Part shown: positions 44,745-57,595 of the stretch, piece after piece
How positions within the stretch are numbered: the first letter of the stretch is position 1
How the letters are laid out: each line of letters starts with the position of its first letter
Origin: Corythucha ciliata
Taxonomy: Eukaryota > Arthropoda > Insecta > Hemiptera > Tingidae
Length of the DNA stretch: 64,000 nucleotides
NCBI GenBank assembly: GCA_038030265.1
Contig: CM075941.1
Coordinates: 12,276,001-12,340,000, forward strand
Reading direction: 5' to 3'
The notes under the pieces: model-generated
The model's database searches: none
What the model was told of the DNA's origin: nothing
The model's input: the letters and a program-made list of their open reading frames with translations, nothing else
Position numbers and translations under genes: made by a program

Positions 44745-45625
44745 CAAATTTTTGGATTATTGCTCTCATAACCCAATTTCACGGGATTTACCCATCTCTC
44801 GTGAAGCCAATTTCACAGGATTGATTCCCTAAAAAGCACATTTCGCTGGACAAAAAAAATATAATTTCACGGGGTCGACACATTCAAAAAATCAATTGCA
44901 CTTGTTTGCCACTTCCACACTTTCATTTTAAAAACTAAATTTCATGGAATTGGCTCATTAAAACCCAGTTTCGTGGGACAGGTTTGACTCAAAAAAGCAA
45001 TCCCGATGCTTTTGGTGCTACAAAAACATAATTTCGCGATGTGTAGCAATTTAAAAAGCAATTTCTCTGTGTTGGCCAATTTTAAAGAGCAATTTCACGG
45101 GTTGCATTCAGACTTTAGGGGTTTTTCGCGTTAGGACCATCTAAAACCAATTTAGCGCGAGTGGTTGGACCCAAAAACCAATTTTGCGGTACACGAAAAA
45201 CCAATTTGACGCATTCGACTCTTTCAAAAATTAAATTTCGCGGAGTTGACTCGGTCAAACCCAATTTTGTGAGGCTATGCCTCGCTAAAAAAAACACAAA
45301 GTTTCACGAGGTCAGCTCATTAAAACCCGATGTTCACGCTGCTGACCCATTCAGAAGGCAATTTCGTGTAGTTGGCTGATTACAAAATGATTTCGCGGGG
45401 CTCGCTTCGACCCTCCCTCCAATTTCGTGGGGTTTTCTGCATCAAAAACGAAAATTTCGCGCTTTTGACAGAAATTAAAAATACATTTTATGGGGCGCGT
45501 CTCATTCAAATATCAATTTCTCGCTGGATTGACTCTGTTGAAAAAAGTAATTTCATGGATTTCGCTCTTTCAAATTTTGCGGATCTTTATCATCATTCTT
45601 TGCAAATTGATTTTCCGTTCAGTCA
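44745..45625 (+). repeat. Family B satellite array, 0.9 kb
   Basis: About twenty-eight units such as CCCAATTTCACGGGATTTAC and AAAGCAATTTCACGGGTTGC, period about 30 bp, all in one orientation. The 148-codon frame at 45490-45936 begins in the array and is not a gene. Confidence 0.65.
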
Positions 45626-45713
45626 ATGGTAAGGGGAAGGGGCATCCCTTGTTTCAGTCCATCAAAAATTATTTGTTTGGCTACAGTTTGTGCCTAGAAA
45701 CTGATAACTCAGC

Positions 45714-45716
<3 letters not shown>

Positions 45717-45748
<32 letters not shown>
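45717..45748 (+). repeat. GA microsatellite, 16 repeats
   Basis: Uninterrupted (GA)16 shortly after the family B array. Confidence 0.95.
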
Positions 45749-45749
<1 letters not shown>

Positions 45750-45752
<3 letters not shown>

Positions 45753-46590
45753 GAGGCATTTCGACCGATTCTTTCGAGTTATTCGCGTATTGGAAAATAA
45801 TCTCCCAGAGGCATTCCTCTCTATATCTCATCTCACAGACACATTCAATTGGGGAAAGAGAGAAAGCCCTGCCCCCGCGTCGCTTTTGTACACCTCAATA
45901 GTGCACTCGCAGGTCGAGCGAATGGAATTGGTATAGCTGCTCTTTTGCACGAGTGGCCATATATGGGTAGGAAAGGGAAGGTACGAGGGGCATTCAAGCC
46001 TCCTTCATTAATGCATGAATTTCTGGATTGGAATTCCGAATGGACAGGTGACAGGTGTTGATGGTGTTTGTTGGTGATGGGAGGAGGGGAAGGAAGAGTC
46101 ATCACAAAGTGCACAGGAATGTGTACAGTGCATGGGATAGTGCTTTATAGATTAAATCGAACATAATAACTCGAAGACCTGTGAATGTACCCGTGTTTTT
46201 CACTTCTCTATAGCGTTGGATTGCAATCAGGAGACTATTCGCCCCCCCCCCCATTGTTTTGAAATTCCAGCCACCCTTAATCATCTCAACCAGAAATAAC
46301 GCTTTTTCTTGAGTTATAGGGTTTCTCATTTCACCAATCCCCTTCCGAGCTCATTTATTTACTTTAAAAAAAAACTCATTCTCTCTACTTTTTTTCGAGA
46401 GCATGCTAACCGCGGTCCAATATATTCATCTCATCATTACTTTCCTCCCAAGGAAATCGCAGCAAAAGCTTTATATTTTACCCCACAGGGGCATCAGAAA
46501 GTGTTGTTCTCATTCATGTATACGAGGCAAAAAAAACATTAATCGTTCCCCTGTAAGCAATCAATCTTTATGGTTATTTCCTTTTTTTCG

Positions 46591-46633
<43 letters not shown>

Positions 46634-48960
46634 CATCTCGGAGATTGCCCTTTTTTCCTTGTTGAACAAATTAAAGTCGTGTTTACAACGCGTTAAAAAT
46701 ATTCGAAACCTAAACTGTAATGGTCAACAGGGAGCGGTCACGTTGACGCTTTGTGGTGGTGAAGGGCTCTGTGGGGTTTTACAGCCACTGCTCCCCCCCC
46801 CCCCGTAACAACACACATAGCTCCCAGCACACCTTCTACGAGAAGAAGACTATTTGATCCTTGCTAATAAGAGTGGGAGAGACACTTTTTCTAATACTGC
46901 GGTGGGCCCCAGATGTCAAGGGAAATCAGGGTGGCGGGGAAGAGGGATAGGTGTTAAAAGGGACAAGAAAAGCCATTAACGTGTGGTTTGATCCGTGAAA
47001 ATTATTCATGGAATGAACACAACCGACGAACGGTGCGGTGTATAGTAACTGCGTGAAGAGTCCTCGTTGATGGGTGTGCAATGATGAGGGGGAGCGGAGG
47101 GGGGTTGTTGATGAGTTGGTTGGGGCTTCCAAAAGACAATCACTTCGTATTCATTGATGAATTCAGAATTATATACATAAAAAAAAGAGTGCTTGTAACA
47201 CCCTCCAACAAAATTCTATACCACTAGCCTCAGAATAAGTAAAAAGAAATGGACATACTTCTATAAATTCTATAAACCAGAATGAGATACCACGCCTCTC
47301 CCAAAATTACACCGAGGAATAGCCCTAATTTCGCTATTTAATCCGACGTTCCAATTTCATCCTTTTCAAACTCCCAGCAGTTCCAATTGTTCATCAACCC
47401 AAATTGAAGTGAACAGTAGGCCACGAATGACAGGGGTTTGGGCGGAGGGATGATGATGATGAGAAGCTGGTGATCAAGAAGGGGGAGGGGGCTAATTGCG
47501 AATTGATTTGAACTGTCAAAGGGAAAAACACGGTGTACGCGCACTATACCTCACCACACTGTTGGGTTTATTATTTCAAGGGGAGAGCGAGATGAGTCTG
47601 GTACTAGTGAGAGAGTTGGAAAAAGGGTGAGCCGAGAAGGGTGTATAAGGACGTCATTTGAATGTCGAATTAGTTACGGAGTTCGAGCGTCCCCCTCCCC
47701 TCACATCCACCTCCTACTCTGAGGAAAGGGCTGAATCCAACCCCCTCACCGCCATCCACTTATAACCCCATAAACCTTACACGTAACTACGAAACAGCTA
47801 AATTACGTAATGAAGGAGCAGACGCGTAGACCGCCCCCCCCTGCCCTACCACCAGACCATTATTCCTTCGGAGTCATCATAATAAAATTATCATCGGCGA
47901 ATGTCGGTTTTGACGGTTCACCCTTTTATCTACCGCGGTGAAAGCCACCGTTATCAAAATATTCTGACCCCAGAACTTTCGAGATGCCATGCCAAGGGCA
48001 TGACTAAACATCTCCCTTATTTTCTTTCGAGTTAAAATACATCCTCGATAATGAAATTTGCTTTGTAGCACCGTACAAACTTCTTTATTTGTCAGGCTCA
48101 TTTCTCCCTTTTCTCACAAATATTAAAGAGAAGAGGGGGAAAAAAACTTATACATATAACGGAAGGATGATTGGCGAGGAGGAAGTTTTGAAGATTTTTT
48201 TTCCATCATTTTTTTCCACTCCCACATCAAGAAACGCGCTTTGCAATATTAAAGGAGAGGGCGAGAGGTCTTGTGTCTCTGGCGGCGCCGTTTGGAGAGG
48301 GAGAAGCTGAAAATAGTTTTAAAATTGAACACTCTTCTCTCGAGTGAGATATATTGCTTTTGAATGAAAAAAGTGGCACTTTCATTGAATTTTTTCCCTG
48401 TTTTATGAGCCCACTTTATTTACTTTGAGAGAGGGGAAAAAGTGGAAGAGATGATGAATAGTGTGCGCGTCTCTACAATTTAGGCGACGAAGCGTTTCCC
48501 ATTTTGTGGTAGCAGTGAAACAGAGAAGACACTTTATCTAATTGAAGTACCTACTACACCCGTTGAAAACAGAAATAGATCGTACGGTTAGTGATGGTGT
48601 GGTACGGGGTGAGGGGTGAGGGGGGGACGGAACTAAACACCTGTGTTTAATAAACGTCGTTGCTCATCATCATCGGTTTGTCGTCTCATGTTATCAGTGA
48701 AAACAATGGATACCCCAACCCATGCACATACGGCAATCGAACGCTATTTGTGGGGGTGGTTTTGTTTGTTATTGGAAGATAAAGCGATGATGGGAGTGGG
48801 GAGGTAAGAGGCGGGCGGTGTCGGTAGGAGAGGGGGGGGCAACGTAATTTTGAAGACGAATGGACGAGGGTTTCAATCAACTAAAACCACTTCATACCCA
48901 GTCAACCTATATAGAGAGGAATCTTCGCTAATTAAAAAAATCCCGTACGATACCCCGGCT
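45750..48960. other. Non-coding unique DNA
   Basis: No recognised gene. Contains a second (AG)n at 46597-46630 and G/C runs near 46233-46242 and 46792-46804. Confidence 0.55.
46597..46630 (+). repeat. AG microsatellite
   Basis: Uninterrupted (AG)16 with a flanking A. Confidence 0.95.
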
Positions 48961-48975
48961 TCAAACCACTTGAAG

Positions 48976-49058
48976 TTGAGGACTTGGATTTCAATCAGCT
49001 CATGTGGAGGAGCCATCAACTGGAATGGAAGGCAAATAAACTGCAGGAAAAGTGTGAG
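48976..49058 (+). CDS. Possible internal coding exon (weak)
   Basis: In one frame the sequence reads EDLDFNQLMWRSHQLEWKAN and then KLQEKCE, ending at a perfect donor, GAG|GTGAGT (intron from 49059). The composition is protein-like, with charged and amphipathic residues, and unlike the CT-rich neighbours. The acceptor side (CCACTTGAAG at 48975) has a poor pyrimidine tract, and no family is recognised. Confidence 0.2.
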
Positions 49059-49249
49059 GTGAGTAGGGCCGACGAGGCAAATTTAAACGAGTCGCAGCCA
49101 TATGCCAAGTTTTTCGCGTCTCTCTACACCGTGCATGCCTCCCACGTTGCACCGGCACTGACCGAATAGCCCGGGCCCTCTTGAGTTAGTGAAGGACCCT
49201 GCCCTTGAGGGCTTCTACAGTACACAAATTGCAAACAAAAAAACTGGCA

Positions 49250-49560
49250 ATAAACCCATAAAAATGTATGAACTGCCCAGCCCATAAAACAATTTCACGG
49301 ATATTTAGCCGCAAAACTTGCGAATTCACTGATATTTAGCTTAGCTCCTAATGATGTAATTTTGCGGCTATTTAGCAAGCTTTAGGCGCTCTCGCGGCCA
49401 GCAAGACTCGAATCCGTAGACTAGATGAAAAAAAAAAAAAAAAAAAAACAAAAACAAAAAGACCTGAAACTTGCATTTTCGCAAGAATTAAGACCCGAAA
49501 GTTGCAAAGCCACGGATATTCAAACAGGAAAATTTCAAATTCGAAGTGACTTCGATTCCA
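49250..49560 (+). repeat. Family D satellite, second locus
   Basis: CACGGATATTTAGCCGCAAA and ACTTGCGAATTC units, then a CTTTAGGCGCTCTCGCGGCC spacer and an A19 run at 49430-49448. It matches in detail, in opposite orientation, the block at 55.27-55.41 kb, including an AATGATGTAATTT segment. Confidence 0.65.
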
Positions 49561-52500
49561 AGCATTGAGGGCATGGCTCCTGTGCCCCTTTCACTTGGAT
49601 CCATCAATTGAACTCGTCCCTAATCCCGAAAAAAAATGCAATTCAATATAACGGGAAGGGGAGACGTTCAATATATACTTCAGACAAATTGAGAGATTGG
49701 CTGTTATACGCTTTTAATGAGCATGCACAGAGAACATTGATTCTTCCCCTTTCATGTTGGGCACATTCCTGCACTAAAGTCTCCTGATGCGACACGCTCC
49801 CTACGAGCTCTTGACAAGGAAAATTCAATATTTTCCTACCTAAACATTTTCAATTCTGATCTGATACATATTAAGCCATTAAACTCTAATTGGCGGCGTT
49901 CTTCCGTCTTGACTCATCTCCCTCTTAGTACCGATAACGCTTCCCCCACCCTTCTGATTTCTTTATTCTTCCGTACCAGTGAGCATCTCACCCCATGAAA
50001 AACTTCTCACCGGAAAAACTTTTCCTTCCTTGATTTCCTAAGAAACCGTCCAGTCCCTCACCCCCTCCCATCAACATCTCTCTAGACTTGAATCATCCAA
50101 TGATTGTGCGTGCAGTCGATCGAAGAATTTTCGGGGTTGATTGATGTTGGAAACGTTGAGAAAACACGTAGAGCACATCCTTCCTCCCCTCCCTACAAGA
50201 CTACTCGAAGCCCCATAGTCCTATAGGCATGTGCACACACAATACCTTCTTGTTAGATACTCTTATAAGCTATGACCTTTTTCCCCCCCCCCCACCAACC
50301 CTTGTATACGGGGAAAATCCTCCCTGATGTACTCATCGTTCAATTACTAGAAGATGAAGGATTTTAGGGGTTGACATGGTTACACAGACTCACGGCACTC
50401 TGAGAGTCGGTAGTGATGGTGGTAGTGGTGGTGGGGGGGGGGAGAAGACTGTGATTCCAGAGTCAACAGACACGATGTGGTACTAATGACGCGAAGGGGA
50501 GGAAAATCCTTCCACATTTTCCAGGTTTTTTCCCCCAGCCCATCTGTAGTTATTCCAACCCTCTCCAACTCCAACCATTATTTCATTGCACTCGCTTATT
50601 AAAATAATAAATTTAAATATTCCACACTCCCCACCCCCTCCTCTTGTTGCGCCAAAAGGGCTCACGTTTCAGACCTTTTTTGATGATTCATTTTCCAGTT
50701 GAGTTCGTTAGTAGGAACACACCCCTCCAGCCTTCCACCGCCAACAACCGTCCTTTTCTTACGATCTTAAACCAGCATGTTGCTGCCTTTATGAAACCGG
50801 GGAAAACTTAATTTTATGAAGTTGGAGGGGGAAAGAAATCTCGTTAGCTCACTTAAACCGCAGGTAGGAAACAGTTAGAAGAGATAATTTTTTGGGGGAG
50901 GGGGGAGGAGTTAAGATTTCAAGATCTACCCACGAAGGCTCGAAATTTGAGTTTATTCAGCATTTTTATAATTGGTTAGTTAGTGCCTTATTCAAGTACC
51001 TAACTTGAAAAGTATTTATTTTAACAAGAAAATGGCGCAAAAGTGACTGATAATACGCAATTAAAATGATGAAATCAATAAAGAGAGATCACTCAGACAA
51101 AAAAGTTCAAGAGAATCCAAATGGGAAAAAGTTTACTTTTCGCAGCCATTCATGCTAATCCCCACCCCCCGCCACAGAGAATTTAATGAATAAACATGAG
51201 AGGACCGTCGAAATTACTATGCAATTGATTGTGCCTTCAGTACAAAATAAACAATAAAGTTTTCCCTGTTTAAAAAAGAAGAAAGTCGCTAAAAAAGACA
51301 AATAATCCTTGAGGGGCAACTCTGCGCTTACTTTTATCACTATTTATGAGGCAAAGCCAGAAAAATAGCTGCTGTAGGATGCCACCCGCATGAGAAGAAT
51401 ACGATTAGCTGTGCAAGATGCTGATGGTGGGGTGGGGGGGGGTGATAATAGAACGCTTCTACTACTACTGAAGGGACACATTTTCCTCTCAAGCATCCAC
51501 CCCTAGCCACCCCCCACCGTTTAACAAAACGCTCTGAGGTGGTTATATAGGGGGGGGGGGGCAAAATTGCTTCTGAATTTAATTAAGAAAACAACGGGCT
51601 TCGACTATTGTGCGTATTGCAAGATGTTTTATACAATGTTAAAGGGGGCGTGAACTTCAGTTCACCCCCCCCCTCCTTTCTACTTAAGTCGTAGGTACAC
51701 CATCACTTAAAAAACCTCAACAGGGGAGAGAACAAAGAGTAAAAAGCTTCTAACCCTTAGCTGGTCTCCCCCCCTCCCCCCACCAACGGACCGACGACAC
51801 CAACCCGCTCGTGTCATTTTCTATTCTTAGGTAAATGAAGGCAAACCCTTCACGGGACGATCGTTAGTTAATATGCAAATTGCCAGATAAATCAATCAGT
51901 CGGTTGTCTTGATTAGTAAAATAGCTCTTTCTGTTCTGTTGGGGGCGGGGTGATGGGGAAGGGCTGGTTTTGGTGGAACGTAGAAACCGAGGCTGAATTT
52001 GTGTTTTAAGTAGAAAATACGATTAGGGGAGGAGTTGGGGGGGGGTTGCCAGGAAGAGAAAGGGGGTTGAAAGAAAAGAAAGGTATAGCTGAGGCGGGTA
52101 GCGTCGTTTTGCATATTTAATGGAGGCTGGGCGGATCCTCCCACCCTATTTTTAACCATCGAGAAACTCAAATCCCCCCCCCCCCCACAGCCAGAGAAAA
52201 TAAAAAACAACAGCGATGTCTAATAAGATTCGACTACCTCGTGATAGTACGTCAAATCACTCGACATGCCTGACTTTTTTTGGGATAAAATAAAAATGTT
52301 TCGAAGACATTTTTCTCCGGAAAAGGGCCTAATAAGATTCTCAGCCGGCGAGTGATTCACAATCAAAAGAGCTGCGTAATTATACAGCTTAATAGCTGGT
52401 CCTCCAAGCACTAAGCTCGCAATTTAAAACATCCCTCTCGACAGATTCAAACATTAAGATACCCAGGGTAATGGCTACTTTTACATTTTCTTTCCCTTAA

Positions 52501-54985
52501 GTAGATTTTCCGGGAAGATTTTCAAAGGATGGAGTTTACGGTAATGGTGGGGGGGTGGGGGGTTGAGCTAAAATCAAGATTTTTCATTTCGAGTAATTAA
52601 ATTAAATACATAAATAAAAAAACATGAAAATGGCTTTGCCGTGATGCCTTAAAATTAAATTTTATAATTCTCGAGCGACGCCCCTCAACAACGCCCCCCC
52701 CCCCATAAAACACTCTCCCTTTCGAGCGCTAGAATTATTCAAATTTGACGCCTGTCAGAGTTACACACAGCCGAAAGAGTAATTCAAACTAGGAAACGAG
52801 GAGGCAGAGTGTAAAGCACTCACAGTAATTAAATTTAAAGTGGAATCCTCGGCGAGCAGCTTGTGACTCAAAAACCTTCTCCTCTATCACTTTCATCCAC
52901 TTATTTGCAACTTTTAAGGATTTATTCCGACTTTTTTGTTTTCAAGGCCTGAAGATTCGCTCTCTCGGACCAAATGATACGGTACTCTTAAATAAGGGCT
53001 GGGTTGGAGGGTTAGCCAGGAAGAGAAGAACGGGCTAATTGCGTCATAAATAAGATCGAGAGGAAAAGTTCTTCAAGCTTTCCGAGTTAGGGGTTTTTGA
53101 AATTGCTGTAACGATGTGGGAATGGGGGGGGGAGAGAGAGTTGTCGGGGCCAATGTTGAAAACTAAAAGGGATAACGGGGGGGGGGGACATTATTGTGAG
53201 AATGGATTGGGAGGGGGGCACATAAATACTGATTAATTAGCGAATGGCGAGCAACACATTTATCTTGATTACCCAGCCGCTTCGGCATCAGATATTGACA
53301 TCGGTGTGTTTAAAACGTTCACACCAAAATGGAATTGGTGCAAGGGGAAAAGCGGGTAATCAATCTTAACGATTTTTTTTTTCCTCAAAATATAGCCCCC
53401 ACGAATATAGATTTATTGAAACCAAATTACAAGGAAATGGGCGCATTATTCTGACTATTTGTAACAGGCTCAGCGAAGACATAAGGGGAAAAATAATATC
53501 CCGCTATCATGAGTGTAGCCCTCTTTATACGGATGCGAAGGCACATAATTTCACCGAGAAAGTTTCCCGTAGCATAAAATATAACGCAATAAAATTATGC
53601 ATATTGTGACGCATATGAATGAACCTATCGCCCCTGAAAACAGAAGAGGCGACCCACGCAATATCTTTCCACCTCCTCTTTTTTATTTTACTTTGAGGGA
53701 TAAAGCAGAACAAGATGAGCCCGAAGACAAGAAAAAAGAGGTGTGTGTGAGTGAGGCTGGGGGGGAGACAGACCCTTCGCCACTCATGCATAATGCATTG
53801 TCTTATCGAAGTATTATCAAGACAACTGGTCATCCCTTCCATATAGGCGTCTTTGTCACGAGTATAGTCACTGTGACACATCTGTCAATATGAAATCTAA
53901 TAACAGCGAAGGGGGGGGGGGTTAAGAGTATGGGAATTGTGAGGGATTCAGTTCCTGTCAAAATCATAGCCCCTCCCCGTCCGCTCCCACAACAAGGGGC
54001 ATGAGCGTCTGGATTTGGAGTGATTGAACACTTTCAAGATATAACATCTTACAAGGGGAGAAGAAAAGGGTGTGAACGGTGGAGAGGGGGGTCGGGATGA
54101 TGGAGGATTACTCGTACGAAAAGTTTGAAAAAACTACTGTTGAAACAAGCATGCATATAAAAGAAAATCCAACTTCCCTCCTCCTCCTTGTTGGTGAAGA
54201 AAAAAAGCAACTTCCCTAATTCACTTTCAACGGGAGGCTCTCGTCGGTGATTACGCGAGAGTTTTTACAACCCTCTCTCTCCCCATTAACCGAAACCGAT
54301 TTTTCTCCCCCCCTCCCTCACCACCACCACACAACTCTACGCAGTGAATCAGGCTTACGATCGCCATCCGTCAGGCTAATAAATTCACAAAAAACGGGGC
54401 GTTATGAGCATGAGGGGGTGGTAGTGGTGGTGGGAGCTATGTATTTTTTTTTACTGGGCCCAAGAAGTGTATCGTTTGAAACGACTGAGTAAACTGTAAA
54501 CAGCCTCCCCCCCCCCCACCAGCACAATCTCACGCGTTTAGTCAGAGCCTCGCTTCCCTGAGCTGTAAAAACCATTATACTAATAAACTGTTTAAAAAAA
54601 AAAACTTGTCACCCCTTCAACTAAATGGGTTTATCTTGTCAGTTAAGGGCTCTCGCCGCAGTAAATCAACTAGGCGAAGAAGTGGCTCTTTCTGGAGCGT
54701 AACCAAATGCAATTATGACTGCTTGGAACAAACGATCAGTTATGTTGGATTAAAAAAAGGGTGGATAGGCACTGAAGGGGGAGGAGTAAACTGTTTGAAT
54801 AAATTTCAAAAGCGTTGAACATTCGACAAAAAAAAGGTCCTCCTTAACCGTCGTATAATTCATTGGAACAGACAGAAAAGTATTGCGCACTCCGATATTA
54901 TTGGTTGGGGATCTTATAGGGGCGAAATGCTGGCATTTGCCGCAGCGAGGAGGCCTCTGTGGTGATGGGTGCGAATGGATTCGCG
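49561..54985. other. Non-coding unique DNA with many G/C homopolymers
   Basis: No gene recognised in 5.4 kb. G or C runs of 8 or more occur near 50283, 50435, 51550, 51665, 52172, 52687, 53177, 53911 and 54507. Open frames of 98-118 codons at 53525-53893 overlap on opposite strands and lack domains. Confidence 0.55.
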
Positions 54986-55020
54986 TGATAGTTCAAACCA
55001 TTCCATGGAATTTAGAGCCC

Positions 55021-55053
55021 TGGGCACCGATATAGATGTAAGTCCGCCACTGG
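55021..55053 (+). repeat. Isolated hAT-like end module
   Basis: ACCGATATAGATGTAAGTCC followed by GCCACTGG, the same module that closes the family A array at 29672-29704. Read inward it begins CCAGTGGCGGACTTACATC. No family A array adjoins it, so it is probably a solo or internally deleted end. Confidence 0.45.
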
Positions 55054-55269
55054 CCGGCCGGCCCCCACCTGCTCCCATATAGCTTGACGAATAGCCGTGT
55101 AATTCACCCCGTGTCCTCCGTGAGACCCGCACGATTTTAGCGCCTGTAGTGGGTGCGCGATTTTCATCGAAAACGCACAGATAACACACGACGGGCGTTT
55201 TCCGCTGAAATCGCGCGATTTCCGGCATCACAATTTCGGTGAAATTGTCAGTTATGGGATTTTAGATTT

Positions 55270-55410
55270 GTTACTGGTCAGGGACCCCAGTTCAGCAGGC
55301 CCCAAGAGCGCCCAAACTTGGTAAATGCCAGCGAAATTACATCATTCGGAGCTAAATATCAGTGAGCTCTCAACTTTCGGGTTAAATATCAGCAATAGTG
55401 CAAGCTTGCA
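55270..55410 (-). repeat. Family D satellite, reverse orientation
   Basis: Reverse complement of the 49.25-49.45 kb composite: GCTAAATATCAGTGAG, the AAATTACATCATTC segment, and a spacer CCAAGAGCGCCCAAACTTGG. Confidence 0.6.
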
Positions 55411-55633
55411 ATTCATAATATTTTTTGTTTTTTTGATTTCGCACTCTTACCGGAGCTGATTTCCGGATACGACTCACTCCATTTATCTGTTCAAACTTAA
55501 AACCTAAAAGAAACGTGCCGGAGATAATTTCCTTCCCTGAATAATACCAACGGCACTCAAAACTGGATATTCTCGCTAATTGTATAGTCCTTTAAGCCCC
55601 CTCAAAAATGAAAACTCACCTTGTCGTACTAAT

Positions 55634-55826
55634 CGTGCATAAGAGACAGCAAACACTCACCTGCAACAATAATGAAACACATTAAATTAATATTAAAAGA
55701 GATTGGAGCACAACTAGCTAAAATTGTCAATTTAAACGTCACAAAGGAAAAGGATAACCGTGTAAATACGCCTGGAAAGTACGAAACGGAAAAGCTTGTT
55801 TTAATCAACCACAAAACATAATATAA
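55634..55826 (+). pseudogene. Possible reverse-transcriptase N-terminal fragment of a LINE
   Basis: The frame reads DSKHSPATIMKHIKLILKEI, then GAQLAKIVNLNVTKE, then ETEKLVLINHKT. The order resembles the start of LINE reverse transcriptases ('iPakilK.i...i...La.i.N.Sl..G..P...K...v.pi.K'). The Gly-x-x-Pro block is not preserved as such, and stops flank both sides. About 35 nt after it lies a repeated AATTCA tract (55853-55872) of the kind seen at LINE or SINE tails. Confidence 0.35.
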
Positions 55827-55852
55827 CAGTCCATTCTACATTACCTGTCAAT

Positions 55853-55872
55853 TCAAATTCAAATTCAAATGC
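55853..55872 (+). repeat. (AATTCA)n short tandem repeat
   Basis: Three AATTCA units at the boundary of the retroelement-like segment. Confidence 0.85.
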
Positions 55873-56280
55873 GATTTATTTGCACACAGACTATCATCAT
55901 AGTGCCAGCTCCCAAAAGTAAGACTTGTGGCAATTCGTCACGATCAACCACAAAATTTTCAGTTTGATTTATATTTTTAACGTGGATAACGTTTTACTCG
56001 AGGTGTATAGTGAGTGATTCGATTGAATGCAAAAAGACCTCATAGCGCTTGTGCACGGCCTTCTAGCCGAGGTGCGATGGTAGAGGAGGAGGCCCCTGTC
56101 CTTCTCATCTGTGGAGTGCACTGGAGAAAAGTAAGTAAATACGCAAAACGTTATCCATGTCTACGAGGTCCGCGGACCTGCTACAATTTTTCAATCGCAC
56201 ATGTCAAGCAAGTGCGTGCAACCACACAGCAAGCGTCACGAATGGCAGGCATTCATCAGATTTTTCATCATTTTTGTCAC
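55873..56280. other. Non-coding DNA with a possible donor site
   Basis: A frame opening at an ATG at 56078, MVEEEAPVLLICGVHWRK, runs into GTAAGTAA at 56132. No homology is recognised, and the support is no better than chance. Confidence 0.3.
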
Positions 56281-57270
56281 GAAAGTTGGCTCGAGAAACC
56301 GCGAATTAGCGTTTTCTATATTTCACCTGCTGCAAATATAGTTTTTCTTATAGCGTTTTCCATTTACATAAAATTGTGCTCCAGAACAATTCATTTCCAC
56401 CCGTCTTCACCTTTAACATATGTTTTAATTTAGAGAGGACGAGTGAAAATGAACAGCTCTAGAGCAGAATTTGATGCAAATGGAAAACGCTATTGATTTC
56501 GGTAGCAAATAAGTGCATTCTCTTTAGCTGCGTCTTTTCACAGTTTTAGCAAACGAATTAGCGCCTTGTCTTACAACATCTAACCACTAAGTTAATTCCA
56601 GAAACGGCAAATTGACGACTTCTAAATCATATAGCTGCAAATTAGCGTTTTTAACAATTTTGAAGCAGCGAATAGTCGCTTTTAATACATTTTTGCCAGG
56701 AATTAACGTTTTTTCTAAATCTTAACAATGAATTTCTCTGTATCTCTCAATTTTAGTCGCTAATAAGCGCTTTTTCTCAATTTTAGCAACGAATTAGAGC
56801 TTTTATAATATTTAGCCTCAAATTATTAGCTTTTTTCTTTTAGGTAGCGAACTATTAGCTAACATTTTCATCGCTTTTTGCGATCAACTGGCGCTTATTT
56901 CAAACTTAAGCTGTGAACTTGATGGCGACTAAAACTGAATTTCAAGTTTTAGTGGAGAGGGTACCATGAACCGCGAATCAGCGACTTTTTTCTAAATTTC
57001 AGTCCGGAGGTTGTATCGTGTGACCACGAGTTAACGCATTTCCTCAATTTTAGCCCCGAATAAGCGCTTAAATTGAATTTTAAAGCAAGTCGGATGGAAT
57101 TAAAATCATCAAAAGGAGCCAAATCGCCGTTCAAGTGGTTATGAAGTCTCCTTTTCACGTTCAAAGCCTATAAATCCCCAATTTTTCCGCTTTCAAGCTT
57201 TTCGGGAGCTCCCTCTGAACGGTGGCCCACGGGGATCCACCCACGTCGCTGATAACTCAGTATGCTACTG
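56281..57270 (-). mobile_element. hAT-like element with internal family A array (reverse), carrying a nested MITE
   Basis: Reverse family A units (for example TTTTCTCAATTTTAGCAACG) run from about 56290 to 57075 and are interrupted by the fold-back MITE at 56350-56493. They are followed by TCAAAAGGAGCC, CTATAAATCCCC, CCTCTGAACGGTGGCCC (57213) and the end GTATGCTACTG at 57270, read inward CAGTAGCATAC. The left end was not identified. Confidence 0.5.
56350..56493. mobile_element. Fold-back MITE 'AGCG', copy 2 (144 bp)
   Basis: Same ends as the 30330-30479 copy. The left arm ATAGCGTTTTCCATTTACAT is perfect; the right arm has two substitutions (GATGCAAATGG in place of TATGTAAATGG). Nested in a family A array. 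Confidence 0.7.
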
Positions 57271-57313
57271 CCCCCAGGTATCAAAAGCTCATCGACCCTT
57301 TTGTTTGGATTTT

Positions 57314-57403
57314 GGTATTTGCATAGGACCAGCCAATGCTGATGATCTGGCCGTATTCGTTCAGAGCTACTGTGGTTTACAACGGTGTATAAGGCTCATG
57401 TGA
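57314..57403 (+). pseudogene. LINE reverse-transcriptase fragment around the ADD catalytic motif
   Basis: The frame reads GICIGPANADDLAVF, then VQSYCGLQRCIRLM and a stop. ADDLAVF followed by 'VQSyeGLQR.i.lM' matches the catalytic (Y/F)ADD box and the helix after it in non-LTR reverse transcriptases, with Asn in place of the usual aromatic residue before ADD. The fragment starts right after the end of the family A element at 57270. Confidence 0.6.
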
Positions 57404-57595
57404 CCATCCCCACAGCAATGAAGGAGTCGTGAGTATGGGTGCAATGCTCCGACTTGCCACCATCATTGACTGTACGGATAGTGACGGCTATGGCTGTTGA
57501 TTTTCAGCAGCTGAACGGGACTAAAATCAAGCTGGGCACCCCCGGCACTGTTACTGGAGGCCATGACCGGATTTAGATATTATTTATATGACTGG
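57404..57595. other. Non-coding DNA
   Basis: Possibly more decayed LINE sequence, but no motif is convincing. Confidence 0.35.

Noticed and set aside
54914..55231. 105-codon minus-strand open frame across the GC-rich end module
   Set aside because: It covers the hAT-like end module and adjacent repeat-like DNA; no family likeness.
56078..56131. MVEEEAPVLLICGVHWRK followed by GTAAGTAA as an initial exon
   Set aside because: Short, between repeats, no homology; donor-like hexamers are expected by chance.
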